A DNA stretch of 64,000 nt from Kibdelosporangium philippinense. GTDB lineage: Bacteria > Actinomycetota > Actinomycetes > Mycobacteriales > Pseudonocardiaceae. How positions within the stretch are numbered: the first letter of the stretch is position 1; each line of letters begins with the position of its first letter. The DNA lies in assembly GCF_021390435.2 (NCBI RefSeq), contig NZ_JAJVCN010000001.1, positions 3,596,001 to 3,660,000 on the forward strand, in the 5' to 3' direction. A program made the translations under genes and the position numbers. Shown here piece by piece: positions 52,571 to 60,931 of this stretch. Under the pieces are notes generated by a model. That model worked only from the letters and a program-made list of their open reading frames with translations. It was not told the origin of the DNA and made no database searches.

Positions 52571-54178
52571 TCAAACCAGGGCACGCTCGGTGATCGCCTT
52601 GGTGTCCACACCGGACGGCAAAGTCCCCAGCGCGACGCCCCAGTCACCGGCGAACCTGGACGCGCAGAACGCGTCGGCGACTGCGGGTGTGCCGTGCCGG
52701 ACGAGAAGGGAGCCCTGAAGCACCAAGGCCATTGACTCGACGACGCGCCGCGCACGGAACTCGATGTCCTCCAGGTTGGACAGTTCCTTGCGCAGACCCT
52801 CGATCGCGTCGTCCAGCCTGGTGTCGGCGCCGGAGGCCTGTTCGACCTCGGTGAAGAACGCCTCGACGGTCTCCGGCTGCCGCGCCATGGCCCGCAACGC
52901 GTCCAACGCGGCCACGTTGCCCGAACCCTCCCAAATGGACTGCAGCGGCGCCTCGCGATAGAGCCGCGCCATCCCAAAGTCCTCAATGTACCCGTTGCCA
53001 CCAAAGCATTCCAGCGCCTCAGCCGCATGGACGGGAGCACGCTTGCACACCCAGTACTTGCTCACCGCGAGCCCGATGCGACGGATGGTCTCCTCGCCGC
53101 GGTCGGTTGCTCCTGCCAGTCGCATCGCCACCGCGGTCGCGGCCTCGGACTCAACTACCAGGTCCGCCAACACGTTGCGCATCAATGGCTTCTCAAACAG
53201 CACTGAGCCAAAGGCACTGCGGTACCGCGCGTGGTGAACCGCTTGCACCGCGCCGAAACGCATCCCGGCCGCGCTGCCCAGCAGGCAGTCGAGCCTGGTG
53301 TTGTTGACCATCCGGAGGATGACCTTCACACCCTCGCCCTCCTCACCCAGCCGCCAGCCAATCGCCTCGTCGTACTCAAGTTCCGCCGACGCGTTGGACC
53401 GGTTGCCCAGCTTGTCCTTGAGCCGCTGGATGTGCATCCGGTTACGCGTCCCGTCCGGCAGAACGCGTGGCAGCAAGAAGCACGTCAGGCCGCCCGGCGC
53501 CTGGGCGAGCGTTGCGAAGATGTCGGACATCGGCGCGGACGTGAACCACTTGTGACCAACCAAGCGATAGGTCCCGTCGCCAGCCGGGGTCGCCAGGGTC
53601 GTGTTGGCGCGCACGTCCGAGCCGCCCTGCTTCTCGGTCATCGACATACCCGCGATCAGGCCCTGCTTCGACGCGGGAACCCGCAGGCCGAAGTCGTACG
53701 TGCGGTTGGTCAGCAACGGCTCGTACTGCGCGGCAAGCTCGGGATTGGCCCGCAGAGTCGGGATCACGGCGTAGGTCATGCTGATCGGGCACGTGTGCCC
53801 GGCATCAACCTGGCCCCACACGAACAACTTGGCCGCCCTGGCGACGTGCGCGCCCGGCGTGGAATCAGCCCAAGGCGCGCCGTGCAGGCCATGCTCGACG
53901 GCGACGTTCATCAAGGAATGCCAGTACGGATGGAACTCAACCTCGTCGATCCGATTGCCATACCGGTCATGCGTGTGCAAAACGGGCTCGTTCTCGTTCA
54001 CAACCCGGCCCCACTCCTGAGCCTGCGCACTGCCCGCGAGCCGCCCCAACTCATGGAGCTCCGCCTCGGCCCAGCCTGCGCCTTCCCGACGCAGCCCTTC
54101 GAGCAGCGAAGGATCCTCGGCCGCGTCATAGTCCACGAGCGGCGGGACCTGGTTGGTGACCTCGTGTGTGGTGCTCAT
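52571..54178 (-). CDS. AidB-like acyl-CoA dehydrogenase
   Basis: 535 residues, longer than the ~380 of ordinary acyl-CoA dehydrogenases. The opening TNQVPPLVDYDAAEDPSLLEGLRREGAGWAEAEL is characteristic of the AidB group. FAD-site segments GMSMTEKQGGSDVRAN near 175 and GHKWFTSAPMSDIF near 210, and CFGGNGYIEDFGMARLYREAP near 410 with the conserved RE, follow in order. E. coli AidB is a flavoprotein of the alkylation response that binds DNA; whether this protein acts in fatty-acid metabolism or stress is open. It overlaps the convergent broken methyltransferase by 23 bp. A tetR gene is directly upstream, overlapping by 4 bp. Confidence 0.9.
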   Translation of the reverse strand: MSTTHEVTNQVPPLVDYDAAEDPSLLEGLRREGAGWAEAELHELGRLAGSAQAQEWGRVVNENEPVLHTHDRYGNRIDEVEFHPYWHSLMNVAVEHGLHGAPWADSTPGAHVARAAKLFVWGQVDAGHTCPISMTYAVIPTLRANPELAAQYEPLLTNRTYDFGLRVPASKQGLIAGMSMTEKQGGSDVRANTTLATPAGDGTYRLVGHKWFTSAPMSDIFATLAQAPGGLTCFLLPRVLPDGTRNRMHIQRLKDKLGNRSNASAELEYDEAIGWRLGEEGEGVKVILRMVNNTRLDCLLGSAAGMRFGAVQAVHHARYRSAFGSVLFEKPLMRNVLADLVVESEAATAVAMRLAGATDRGEETIRRIGLAVSKYWVCKRAPVHAAEALECFGGNGYIEDFGMARLYREAPLQSIWEGSGNVAALDALRAMARQPETVEAFFTEVEQASGADTRLDDAIEGLRKELSNLEDIEFRARRVVESMALVLQGSLLVRHGTPAVADAFCASRFAGDWGVALGTLPSGVDTKAITERALV

Positions 54179-54798
54179 CCATGACCTCCCAAGGCACGCA
54201 GGCAGAAAGTAGTCAGTGCGGGCAAGACGTCGTCCTCGGTCGCGTGTTCGGCCAACGGCCCGACCAGGATCTCGCTGAGCGCGCCGATCAGCGCGGCAGC
54301 GGTGAATTCAGGGTTCTGCGGGGGCAGGGCGCCAGCGTCGACGGCGTGCGCGATCTGCTCGGCGGCGACGTCGCGGAACGCGCGCCGGAACACCAGGCGC
54401 TCCTGCTCGACCGGCAGATCGACCGGTTCGACCAGCAATGCGTACGCCAACTGAGGCGCCCGCAACGCGCGTGAGGCGAACGTGACAGCGACCGAGACGA
54501 TCCGTTCGACCAGGTCACCGGGTTGCGCGGCGGCTTTGGCGACCGCGTCGACCTCGTGGTTGACCACGTATCGGAACAGCTCGACGGACAACTCGGCCTT
54601 GCTGGCGAAGTGCTTGTAGACGCTGCCCGTGGCAATACCCGCGCGCGCCGCGACAGCAGCCACGGAACACCCGGCATAGCCCTGCTCGGACAGCAGATCG
54701 ACGCCCGCGACGAGGATCGCGGCGCGCACGTTGTCCATGCGCGCCTGTACTCGCGGGGTCCGGCGGTACGGCACGCAAGAAGTGAACCAGTGATTCAT
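54175..54798 (-). CDS. TetR-family transcriptional regulator
   Basis: 207 residues. Helix-turn-helix AAILVAGVDLLSEQGYAGCSVAAVAARAGIATGSVYKHFASKAELSVE spans about residues 24-70; the C-terminal domain (ALPPQNPEFTAAALIGALSEILVGP) resembles those of lipid or fatty-acid-responsive regulators. ATG 54798 has GTGAAG upstream. Its stop overlaps the acyl-CoA dehydrogenase start (ATGA), so it is likely the local regulator of that gene. The start is 26 bp from the divergent aminotransferase gene. Confidence 0.88.
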   Translation of the reverse strand: MNHWFTSCVPYRRTPRVQARMDNVRAAILVAGVDLLSEQGYAGCSVAAVAARAGIATGSVYKHFASKAELSVELFRYVVNHEVDAVAKAAAQPGDLVERIVSVAVTFASRALRAPQLAYALLVEPVDLPVEQERLVFRRAFRDVAAEQIAHAVDAGALPPQNPEFTAAALIGALSEILVGPLAEHATEDDVLPALTTFCLRALGGHG

Positions 54799-54824
54799 TG
54801 CTTCACGCAAGTACGCTCGCGAAT

Positions 54825-56024
54825 GTGCCATTCGACGTAGCGGCTGTGCGTGCGCATTTCCCGGCCCTGCAAGAGGGCGTCGCCTACTTCGACGGCCCAG
54901 GTGGGTCACAGGTGCCTGATGTGGTGGCGAAAGCCGTCGCCGACGCCATGGTGTCCGGGCTGGCCAACCGCGGGTCGGTGACCGGCGCTGAGCTGCGCGT
55001 CGAGCACATCGTCGCCTCTGCTCGGCAGGCCGCGGCCGACCTGCTCGGAGCGCAGCCGTCGGGCATCATCTTCGGCCGCAGCATGACCCAGCTGACCTAC
55101 GATCTGTCCCGCACGCTGGCCAAACAGTGGCGGCCGGGCGACGAGGTGATCGTCACGAGGCTGGACCACGACGCCAACATCCGCCCGTGGGTCCAGGCGG
55201 CGGAAGCCCACGACGTGCGAGTTCGTTGGGCGGACTTCGACCGCGCGACCGGTGAGCTGCCTGTCTCGGCGGTCACGAGCCTGCTCACCGACCGGACCAA
55301 GGTCGTCGCGGTGACCGCGGCCTCGAACCTGTTGGGCACCAGGCCATCCATCGCCAGGATCACGCCACACGCCCGCAAAGCAGGGGCACTGGTCTATGTG
55401 GACGGAGTACACCTCACGCCGCATGCGTGGGTGGACGTCGAGTCGATGGGCGCGGACTTCTACGCGTGCTCGCCGTACAAATTCCTCGGCCCGCACATGG
55501 GAATCGTCGCGGCGCGGCCTACTTTGCTGGAAACCTTGCGACCGGACAAGCTGTTGCCTGCGACCAATGCCGTGCCGGAACGCTTCGAGTACGGGACCTT
55601 GCCGTACGAACAGCTCGCCGGAACCACGGCGGCGATCGACTTCCTCGCCAACCTCACCTCCGGCACCGGACCTCGCCGAAGCCGTCTCGCACAGTCGATG
55701 CAAGCGTTGGAACAGCACGAAAGCACGCTGCTGAAACGGTTGGAGGCCGGACTGTCCGGAGTGGCCCGTCTGCACGGCTCACCCAACCGCGACCGCACGC
55801 CGACCGCACTGTTCACAATGGACGGCGTACCGCCGGCCAGGATCTACCGCGAACTGGCGGCACGTGGCGTGAACGCTCCGGCGGGAACGTTCTACGCCTT
55901 GGAGTGCGCGCGGTGGCTGGGTCTCGGCGATGCGGGCGCGGTCCGAGCCGGAATCGCACCCTACACCAACGAATCCGATGTGGACAGGCTGATAGCAGCC
56001 GTCCACGCACTAAAACCCTCGTGA
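54825..56024 (+). CDS. Class V aminotransferase, cysteine-desulfurase-like
   Basis: 399 residues, fold type I PLP enzyme. Substrate and cofactor segments YFDGPGGSQVPDVVAKAV near 17, FGRSMTQLTYDLSRTLAK near 77, VDGVHLTPHAWVDV near 195 and the PLP-binding Lys in YACSPYKFLGPHMG near 220 are visible. It matches the cysteine-desulfurase-like family TIGR01976 rather than IscS/SufS, whose active-site Cys loop is not obvious. GTG 54825 is favoured by a TACGCT element placed as in leaderless promoters. Its stop codon lies inside the left arm of the terminator hairpin. Confidence 0.87.
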   Translation: MPFDVAAVRAHFPALQEGVAYFDGPGGSQVPDVVAKAVADAMVSGLANRGSVTGAELRVEHIVASARQAAADLLGAQPSGIIFGRSMTQLTYDLSRTLAKQWRPGDEVIVTRLDHDANIRPWVQAAEAHDVRVRWADFDRATGELPVSAVTSLLTDRTKVVAVTAASNLLGTRPSIARITPHARKAGALVYVDGVHLTPHAWVDVESMGADFYACSPYKFLGPHMGIVAARPTLLETLRPDKLLPATNAVPERFEYGTLPYEQLAGTTAAIDFLANLTSGTGPRRSRLAQSMQALEQHESTLLKRLEAGLSGVARLHGSPNRDRTPTALFTMDGVPPARIYRELAARGVNAPAGTFYALECARWLGLGDAGAVRAGIAPYTNESDVDRLIAAVHALKPS

Positions 56025-56063
56025 GTGGTTAGACGGGTTAGAACACGGCTAACCACTCACGAG
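56018..56063. terminator. Bidirectional hairpin terminator (TCGTGAGTG family, copy C)
   Basis: Perfect 15-bp arms (CTCGTGAGTGGTTAG) and a 16-base loop containing GGTTAGAACA. It includes the aminotransferase stop codon and ends 3 bp before the convergent xylA stop. Confidence 0.85.
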
Positions 56064-56066
56064 CTT

Positions 56067-57236
56067 CTACCTGGCACCGAGCGCGTGTTCGAGGGCCAGC
56101 TGCGACAGTTGGACGAAGCCGTAGCCGCGCTCGGCCGCTTTGTCCGGGTCGAAGTCCTCGTAGGCCGAACGATCCGCGCGCAGCTCCTGCCAGGTCTCCC
56201 CCGGCGACAGCGTCGAGACGGACAGCTCCGGCACCCGTGAGGCCGCGAGGGCCTCCTGCACCTCAGGGTCGGCCCGGAATGCCTTCGCACGCTCACGCAG
56301 CAGCAGGTAGCTGCGCATGTTGGCGGCCGCGCTGGCCCAGACGCCTTCGCTGTCCTCGGTGCGCAGCGGCTTGTAGTCGAAGTGCCGCGGGCCTTCGTAG
56401 CCACCGGTTTCCAACAGGTCCACCAGGAAGAACGCGGACAGCAGGTCGCCGTGGCCGAAGATCAGGTCCTGATCGTAGCGCGGGCCCTTCTGGCCGTTGA
56501 GGTCGATGTGGAACAGCTTGCCCTGCCACAGCGCCTGGCCGATGCCGTGCACGAAGTTCAGCCCGGCCATCTGCTCGTGGCCGACCTCGGGGTTCAGCCC
56601 GACGATCTCATGGTGCTGCAGCGTCGAGATGAACCCGAGCGCGTGCCCGATCGTCGGCAGGAAGATGTCACCGCGCGGCTCGTTCGGCTTGGGCTCCAAG
56701 GCCAGCCTGAGGCCGTAGCCCTGGTCGATCGAGTACTGCGCGAGCGTGTCGATCCCCTCGCGGTAGCGGTCCAGCGCCGCGGCGACGTCCTTGGCCGCGT
56801 CGGTCTCCGAGCCCTCGCGGCCGCCCCACAGCACGTACGTCTGCGCGCCGAGTTCGGCGGCCAGGTCCATGTTGCGCATGACCTTGCGCAGCGCGTACCG
56901 GCGGACCGCACGGTCGTTGCTCGTCAGGCCGCCATCGCGGAACACCGGATGGGTGAACAGGTTCGTCGTGGCCATCGGCACGACCAGGCCGGTGTCCTGC
57001 AGGGCCTGCTTGAACCGGCTGATCTGGCGGTCACGTTCGGTGTCGTCCGAGCCGAACGGGATCAGGTCGTCGTCGTGGAAGGTGACGCCGTAAGCGCCCA
57101 GTTCGCCCAATCGATGGACCGTCTCGACCGGGTCGAGGCCGGGCCTGGTCGCCTCACCGAACGGGTCAACCGCCCGCCACCCGACGGTCCACAAGCCGAA
57201 GCTGAATTTGTCCGCACGAGTTGGCAGGTCAGTCAC
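56067..57236 (-). CDS. xylA: Xylose isomerase
   Basis: 389 residues, the compact class I size of actinomycete enzymes. It converts D-xylose to D-xylulose (also glucose to fructose). Catalytic and metal-site segments: [14 protein letters not shown] near 48 with the active His, [20 protein letters not shown] near 175 with metal-ligand Glu, [17 protein letters not shown] near 215 and [23 protein letters not shown] near 240. GTG 57236 has GGGAGA five bases upstream. It is divergent from a ROK regulator that probably represses it without xylose. No xylulokinase gene is in the window. Confidence 0.96.
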   Translation of the reverse strand: MTDLPTRADKFSFGLWTVGWRAVDPFGEATRPGLDPVETVHRLGELGAYGVTFHDDDLIPFGSDDTERDRQISRFKQALQDTGLVVPMATTNLFTHPVFRDGGLTSNDRAVRRYALRKVMRNMDLAAELGAQTYVLWGGREGSETDAAKDVAAALDRYREGIDTLAQYSIDQGYGLRLALEPKPNEPRGDIFLPTIGHALGFISTLQHHEIVGLNPEVGHEQMAGLNFVHGIGQALWQGKLFHIDLNGQKGPRYDQDLIFGHGDLLSAFFLVDLLETGGYEGPRHFDYKPLRTEDSEGVWASAAANMRSYLLLRERAKAFRADPEVQEALAASRVPELSVSTLSPGETWQELRADRSAYEDFDPDKAAERGYGFVQLSQLALEHALGAR

Positions 57237-57263
57237 GGTATCTCCCGAGATCGAGCCGTTAAT

Positions 57264-57280
57264 AGTTCGATGCCTAAACT
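57264..57280. promoter_or_regulatory. Possible ROK/XylR operator between xylA and its regulator
   Basis: AGTT-N9-AACT lies in the 105-bp divergent gap, within the A/T-rich phrase TTAATAGTTCG...CTAAACTTA. This fits the usual A/T-rich inverted operators of ROK repressors and could control both genes. Confidence 0.4.
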
Positions 57281-57341
57281 TATCTGGGGCGCACTGGTGA
57301 GGCAACCGCTGGTTCGTCACTTGTCCCACTAGCATGACGTG

Positions 57342-58529
57342 GTGACCCAGCCGAGGCCAGCCGGCCAGCACACCGTCCGCCGGCACAACTCCGCGCTCGT
57401 GCTCGGCGCGATCGCGGACTCCCCTGGAATTTCACGCGCAGGCGTCGCCGCCCGGACCGGGCTGACCAAGGCGACGGTGTCGAGCCTCGTCGACCGGGCG
57501 ATCGCCGCCGACCTCGTCGTTGACGGCGAACCAGCGCGTCGCGACGGCCCCGGCAGGCGCGGCACATCGCTGTCGCTCTCGCCCGACGGTCCACATGGGC
57601 TTGGTGTGGAGATCGGCGTCGACTACATAGCAACCTGTTTGGTCGATTTGACCGGATCGGTGAGCAGTCAGCGAATCCGCCCGGTGGACAACCGTTCCCA
57701 GCCCGCGAACCGCGTACTGGTCAAAGTTGCCCGTGCGATCCGCACAGCTGTGGCGGAACTGCCCGTCCGGGTCGGTGGCGTCGGCGTCGCGGTCCCCGGC
57801 CTGGTCGAGTCGTCGACCGGGTTCCTGCGCACCGCACCGAACCTGGGCTGGCGTGACGTGGACGTGCAAGCCGAGTTGCGTGACCGGACGGACCTCGGCG
57901 ACACCGCGATCATGGTCGGCAACGAGGCCAACTTCGCTGCCCTTGGCGAAATGTGGGGCGGCGGGCACGAGGACCTGCGCGACTTCGTGCACGTGTCCGG
58001 CGAAATCGGCATCGGCGCCGGCATCGTGATGGACGGCGTGCTGTTCGAAGGAGTCCGTGGATTCGGCGGCGAAATAGGTCATCTGCCCGTGGATTCCAAA
58101 GGGCCCCAATGCTCCTGCGGCGCACGCGGCTGTCTCGAGGCGATGGCGGGCCAGGACACGATCCTGCGGCAGGCCGACGTGCCCGACGTGGACACACTGG
58201 TACTCCGCCTGCAGGACAACGACCGTAAGGCAATCACCGCAACACGTTCAGTCGCCAGATGGCTCGGCACCGCACTGTCCAATGTGGTCAATTTGTTGGA
58301 CGTGCCGACGATCGTGCTCGGCGGAACCTACGCGCGCATCGAACCATGGCTGCATGAGTTGTTGCTCGACGAGCTGGACGTGCGAGTAGTCAGCGCGGCA
58401 TGGTCGGAAATGCGAATCCTGCGCTCGACCCTGGGCACGGAAGCCGCTGTGCGCGGCGCCGCGTCCTCGGCGGTCCGGGCCATCGTCGCCGACCCGGACC
58501 CGTTCATCACAGCGACCGTGGCCGGTTAG
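57342..58529 (+). CDS. ROK-family transcriptional regulator (XylR-like)
   Basis: 395 residues. An N-terminal winged helix ([38 protein letters not shown]) is fused to a ROK sugar-kinase-like domain. The ROK zinc motif [25 protein letters not shown] is complete near residue 250. Divergent placement from xylA makes it the likely xylose-responsive repressor. The start could be either of two adjacent GTG codons, 57339 or 57342. The gene ends 4 bp into the convergent NlpC/P60 gene. Confidence 0.92.
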   Translation: MTQPRPAGQHTVRRHNSALVLGAIADSPGISRAGVAARTGLTKATVSSLVDRAIAADLVVDGEPARRDGPGRRGTSLSLSPDGPHGLGVEIGVDYIATCLVDLTGSVSSQRIRPVDNRSQPANRVLVKVARAIRTAVAELPVRVGGVGVAVPGLVESSTGFLRTAPNLGWRDVDVQAELRDRTDLGDTAIMVGNEANFAALGEMWGGGHEDLRDFVHVSGEIGIGAGIVMDGVLFEGVRGFGGEIGHLPVDSKGPQCSCGARGCLEAMAGQDTILRQADVPDVDTLVLRLQDNDRKAITATRSVARWLGTALSNVVNLLDVPTIVLGGTYARIEPWLHELLLDELDVRVVSAAWSEMRILRSTLGTEAAVRGAASSAVRAIVADPDPFITATVAG

Positions 58530-59596
58530 CTCACGACCCGGCGGATGACCGTGATCGGGCCGATCGCGTTGATCGGCTGGATCTTGACGTTCTGACCCGC
58601 GCTCGGCGCGTGCACGGCGCGGTTCGAGTCGATCGCCATGGCCACGTGATGCACCGGGTTGAAGTAGAAGATCATGTCGCCCGGCCGGACCTGGTCACGC
58701 GGAATCGCCTGGCCAACGGTCGCCTGCTGGATCGAAACGCGCGGCAAGTTCACGCCAGCGACCTTGTACGCGGTCTGCATGAGGCCGGAGCAGTCGAACG
58801 AATCCGGCCCCTCGGCGCCCCAGACATACGGACGGCCGATCTGGGCGAGCGCGTACTGCAGGACCGGACCGACGTTGCCCTTGGGGATGTTCACCGTCGA
58901 CGGGCTGTCCCCACGGTCGGTGAGAACCGCCTTCTGCTCGGGCGTCAGCTGGTCGATCGCCTTCTTGACCAGCTCGATCTGCTTGGCCAGCTCGTCCCGG
59001 CGGCGTTGCACCTGAGCCGCGCCAACCTCCAAAGCGGCCTCGGACCGGCGGACCTCGTTCTGCGCGGCGGTGGCGTCCTTCGCGGCCAGTTCAGCCTCGA
59101 CGATCGCTCGCCTGCCCTGCTCGGCCGCGGTGCCACTGAGCTGCGAGGCCATGCTGGCGGCTTGCATGCGTGACACAACGTCATCACGGCTACTGCCCGT
59201 GAGAAAGGCGTTCATCGCGTTCAGGTCACCGGTGCCGGACAGTAAGGCGTCAACCTTGGACTTGTCCTGCTGGGCCTGGGCGACCCGGGCCCGGGAAGCG
59301 TCAGCCTGTTTGCGGGCGGTGTCCGCGCGCGCCCCGGCCTCCTGGGACTCGGTGCGCTTGGTTTTAAGGTCCTCCTGGATACGCAACAGGTCCTCGTTGA
59401 CGCGCTCTGCGCGGTTGCTCAAATCCTTGTAGTAGCCGAGAAGACCGGCGACTGTCGTCGGCTGCTCAGGCTCCTGCTCCTGGCCCGCTGCTGGGATCGC
59501 GCTCACCAGACCGGCGATCAACGTCCCGAGCGCGGCAAGGACAACCTTGCGCACCAAGGCACCCCGCCAGCCACCCGACCGCACCAGCACAGACAC
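58526..59596 (-). CDS. NlpC/P60 peptidoglycan endopeptidase with coiled-coil N-terminus
   Basis: 356 residues, exported. After the signal peptide (ALGTLIAGLVSAIPAAG) comes a long coiled coil (about 60-225, rich in Ala, Gln, Arg, Lys, for example EDLKTKRTESQEAGARADTARKQ), then an NlpC/P60 domain. The catalytic Cys is in DSFDCSGLMQTAYKVAG near residue 270, with His in NPVHHVAMAID near 317. The layout matches RipA-type hydrolases that cut D-iGlu-mDAP bonds during cell separation; the coiled coil normally blocks the active site until activation. Confidence 0.92.
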   Translation of the reverse strand: MSVLVRSGGWRGALVRKVVLAALGTLIAGLVSAIPAAGQEQEPEQPTTVAGLLGYYKDLSNRAERVNEDLLRIQEDLKTKRTESQEAGARADTARKQADASRARVAQAQQDKSKVDALLSGTGDLNAMNAFLTGSSRDDVVSRMQAASMASQLSGTAAEQGRRAIVEAELAAKDATAAQNEVRRSEAALEVGAAQVQRRRDELAKQIELVKKAIDQLTPEQKAVLTDRGDSPSTVNIPKGNVGPVLQYALAQIGRPYVWGAEGPDSFDCSGLMQTAYKVAGVNLPRVSIQQATVGQAIPRDQVRPGDMIFYFNPVHHVAMAIDSNRAVHAPSAGQNVKIQPINAIGPITVIRRVVS

Positions 59597-59827
59597 AGTC
59601 CCATCCCCTCACCGTTGCACGCGGGCGCCATTGTGCCTGATCTTGCCGGTCAACGGCACCCGACTACCGGCTGTAGAGCCTGCCAGACGAGGTATGCGCC
59701 CAGTGTTAAGTCGACGTGTGGACCGACTGGGTTGATCACATCGGCCGAATGGGCGATTTGAGCGGAACTCCAGTGGGTACCTCACACGTTGAAGAGCTTG
59801 CAAGCACCCGCTCGCGAAAGGTTCGCC

Positions 59828-60055
59828 ATGGCAGGAATGTTCAAGAAGCTGACCGTGCTGGCCGGTGCGGCGAAGGCCGCCCGCCGGTACGCCAGAAAGA
59901 ACCCGGAGAAAGTCGCCCGAATGGCCGACAAAGCAGGCAAGTTCGTCGACCGGCAGACGAAGGGTAAGTACCACCACCAGATCGAGAACGCGGTCCGTAA
60001 GGTCCGGCGTCCCGGTTCGAGTGGGCAACACGGGCAGCAGCATGGCCCCTACTGA
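59828..60055 (+). CDS. MT0933-like antitoxin-domain protein, 75 residues
   Basis: Small basic protein. The segment NPEKVARMADKAGKFVDRQTKGKYHHQIENAVRKV matches the MT0933-like antitoxin family (PF14013), whose hallmark is DKAGDFVDxxTGGKYxxQV. GAAAGG precedes ATG 59828. In M. tuberculosis the relative Rv0909 is paired with the toxin Rv0910, but no partner gene is adjacent here; the gene is single and followed by a terminator, so a toxin-antitoxin role is not supported by context. Confidence 0.78.
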   Translation: MAGMFKKLTVLAGAAKAARRYARKNPEKVARMADKAGKFVDRQTKGKYHHQIENAVRKVRRPGSSGQHGQQHGPY

Positions 60056-60066
60056 CTTTGATTGAG

Positions 60067-60096
60067 GAAAGGGCGGCCTTCGGGCCGCCTTTTCTT
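60067..60096 (+). terminator. Rho-independent terminator
   Basis: GGCGGCC-TTCG-GGCCGCC with a UUCG-type tetraloop, preceded by GAAAG and followed by TTTTCTTT. It begins about 15 bp after the stop of the antitoxin-like gene and is the most canonical terminator in the window. Confidence 0.95.
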
Positions 60097-60264
60097 TACC
60101 TGTTTTGGTCTCCGGTTGTTGCTTCCTTCGACTCCGGGCCGCTTCTGGCTGATGGATCTTGGCTTCGGCCACTTTTGTCTTATGGCTCTCTTCTGGCTTC
60201 GGTCGCCTTTGGCTTGCGGCTCTTCTCTTGACTCGACTTTTCTTCCAGCGTGGTTCGTTGGCTA

Positions 60265-60764
60265 TGTTCCTGTTCCAGCGTTTCGATGGTCACCGCGGCT
60301 CGATTTGATGACATGGGAACCCGCGGGGCAATGCCGCTGACTTATTTTAAGAGAGTTCTCGCACTTCAGAGGTGGCCTGCGGGCGTGGGGCGCGAGGTTG
60401 ATCTTGAGAGGTGCGGAACGCGAGTGACCCGGCCCGCAAGCACGGCGTACCCGCGCCACCGATGGACGGGACTTGTCCACCGTGGCCTTCATGCAGGCCC
60501 GCCACGATCCGCGAGAGGAACCTTTGGCGCGTTGGACGCCGCGAAGGTGACCTTCACGGCACCAACCCGGGCAACAGGAGGGACACGCGGGGCAAGTGAG
60601 ATTGATGTGACGGTCAAACGTTCATTGTGGACATCAACGCCACCGGCAATCGACCCTGCGCCGTCTGCGACCAGCCAGAATGCTTAAATCAGCGGCATTA
60701 CCGTGCGGGGTTTCATGTCAAAACGAGCTGCGGCGACCACCGAAACGCTGGAACAGAAACACCA
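60265..60764. repeat. Long imperfect inverted repeat, arms of about 80 bp
   Basis: The left arm 60265-60350 and right arm 60678-60764 are complements with scattered changes. Shared text on the right arm includes TCAGCGGCATT, CATGTCA and CGAAACGCTGGAACAG. The arms are ~330 bp apart and similarity fades outward into the pyrimidine- and purine-rich flanks. Confidence 0.8.
60538..60560. repeat. GCCGTSAAGGT palindrome, copy 3
   Basis: GCCGCGAAGGTGACCTTCACGGC: a 23-bp near-palindrome with one mismatched pair, between the arms of the long inverted repeat. It belongs with 835-857 and 47652-47674. Confidence 0.8.
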
Positions 60765-60931
60765 CAGCGACCACGCCGAAAACCGAAACCGAGCCCGAGC
60801 AACCAAGCTGGAAACCGAACCGAGCCACAGCGATCCGACCGGAAAACGAAGCCAAACCAGACAAGCCAAACCAGACAAAGCAAGCACTCAGAAAGCCAAA
60901 GAAAAGCCAGACAGGCTAAAACCAGGATCCC

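Larger units (their letters stand above)
50439..52593 (+). pseudogene. Second CFA-synthase-like methyltransferase, split by an IS5-type element
   Basis: Codons 1-318 lie at 50439-51392 and codons 319-404 plus stop at 52333-52593. The 5' part has HRHYDLSNDMFEVFLDPSMTYSSAWY and the SAM motif LEIGTGWGALAIRAA; the 3' part starts VPAIQDNVDSVGLKI and carries the C-terminal helices. Deleting 51393-52329 and one copy of the TCA duplication rejoins ...GQLLS-VPAIQ... in frame, giving a normal 404-residue enzyme. In the present state translation runs three residues into the element and stops, so the product lacks its last 86 residues and is probably inactive. It is coupled by GTGA overlap to the DUF1365 gene. 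Confidence 0.93.
60097..60931. other. Gene-free repeat region (about 830 bp)
   Basis: Strand composition changes sides. 60100-60260 is rich in T and pyrimidine (TGGCTTC, CTTCTGGCTTCGG), while 60770-60920 is rich in A and purine plus C (GCCAAACCAGACAAG). Frames spanning it give only low-complexity text. It contains an inverted repeat (60265-60764) and palindrome copy 3. Confidence 0.7.
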
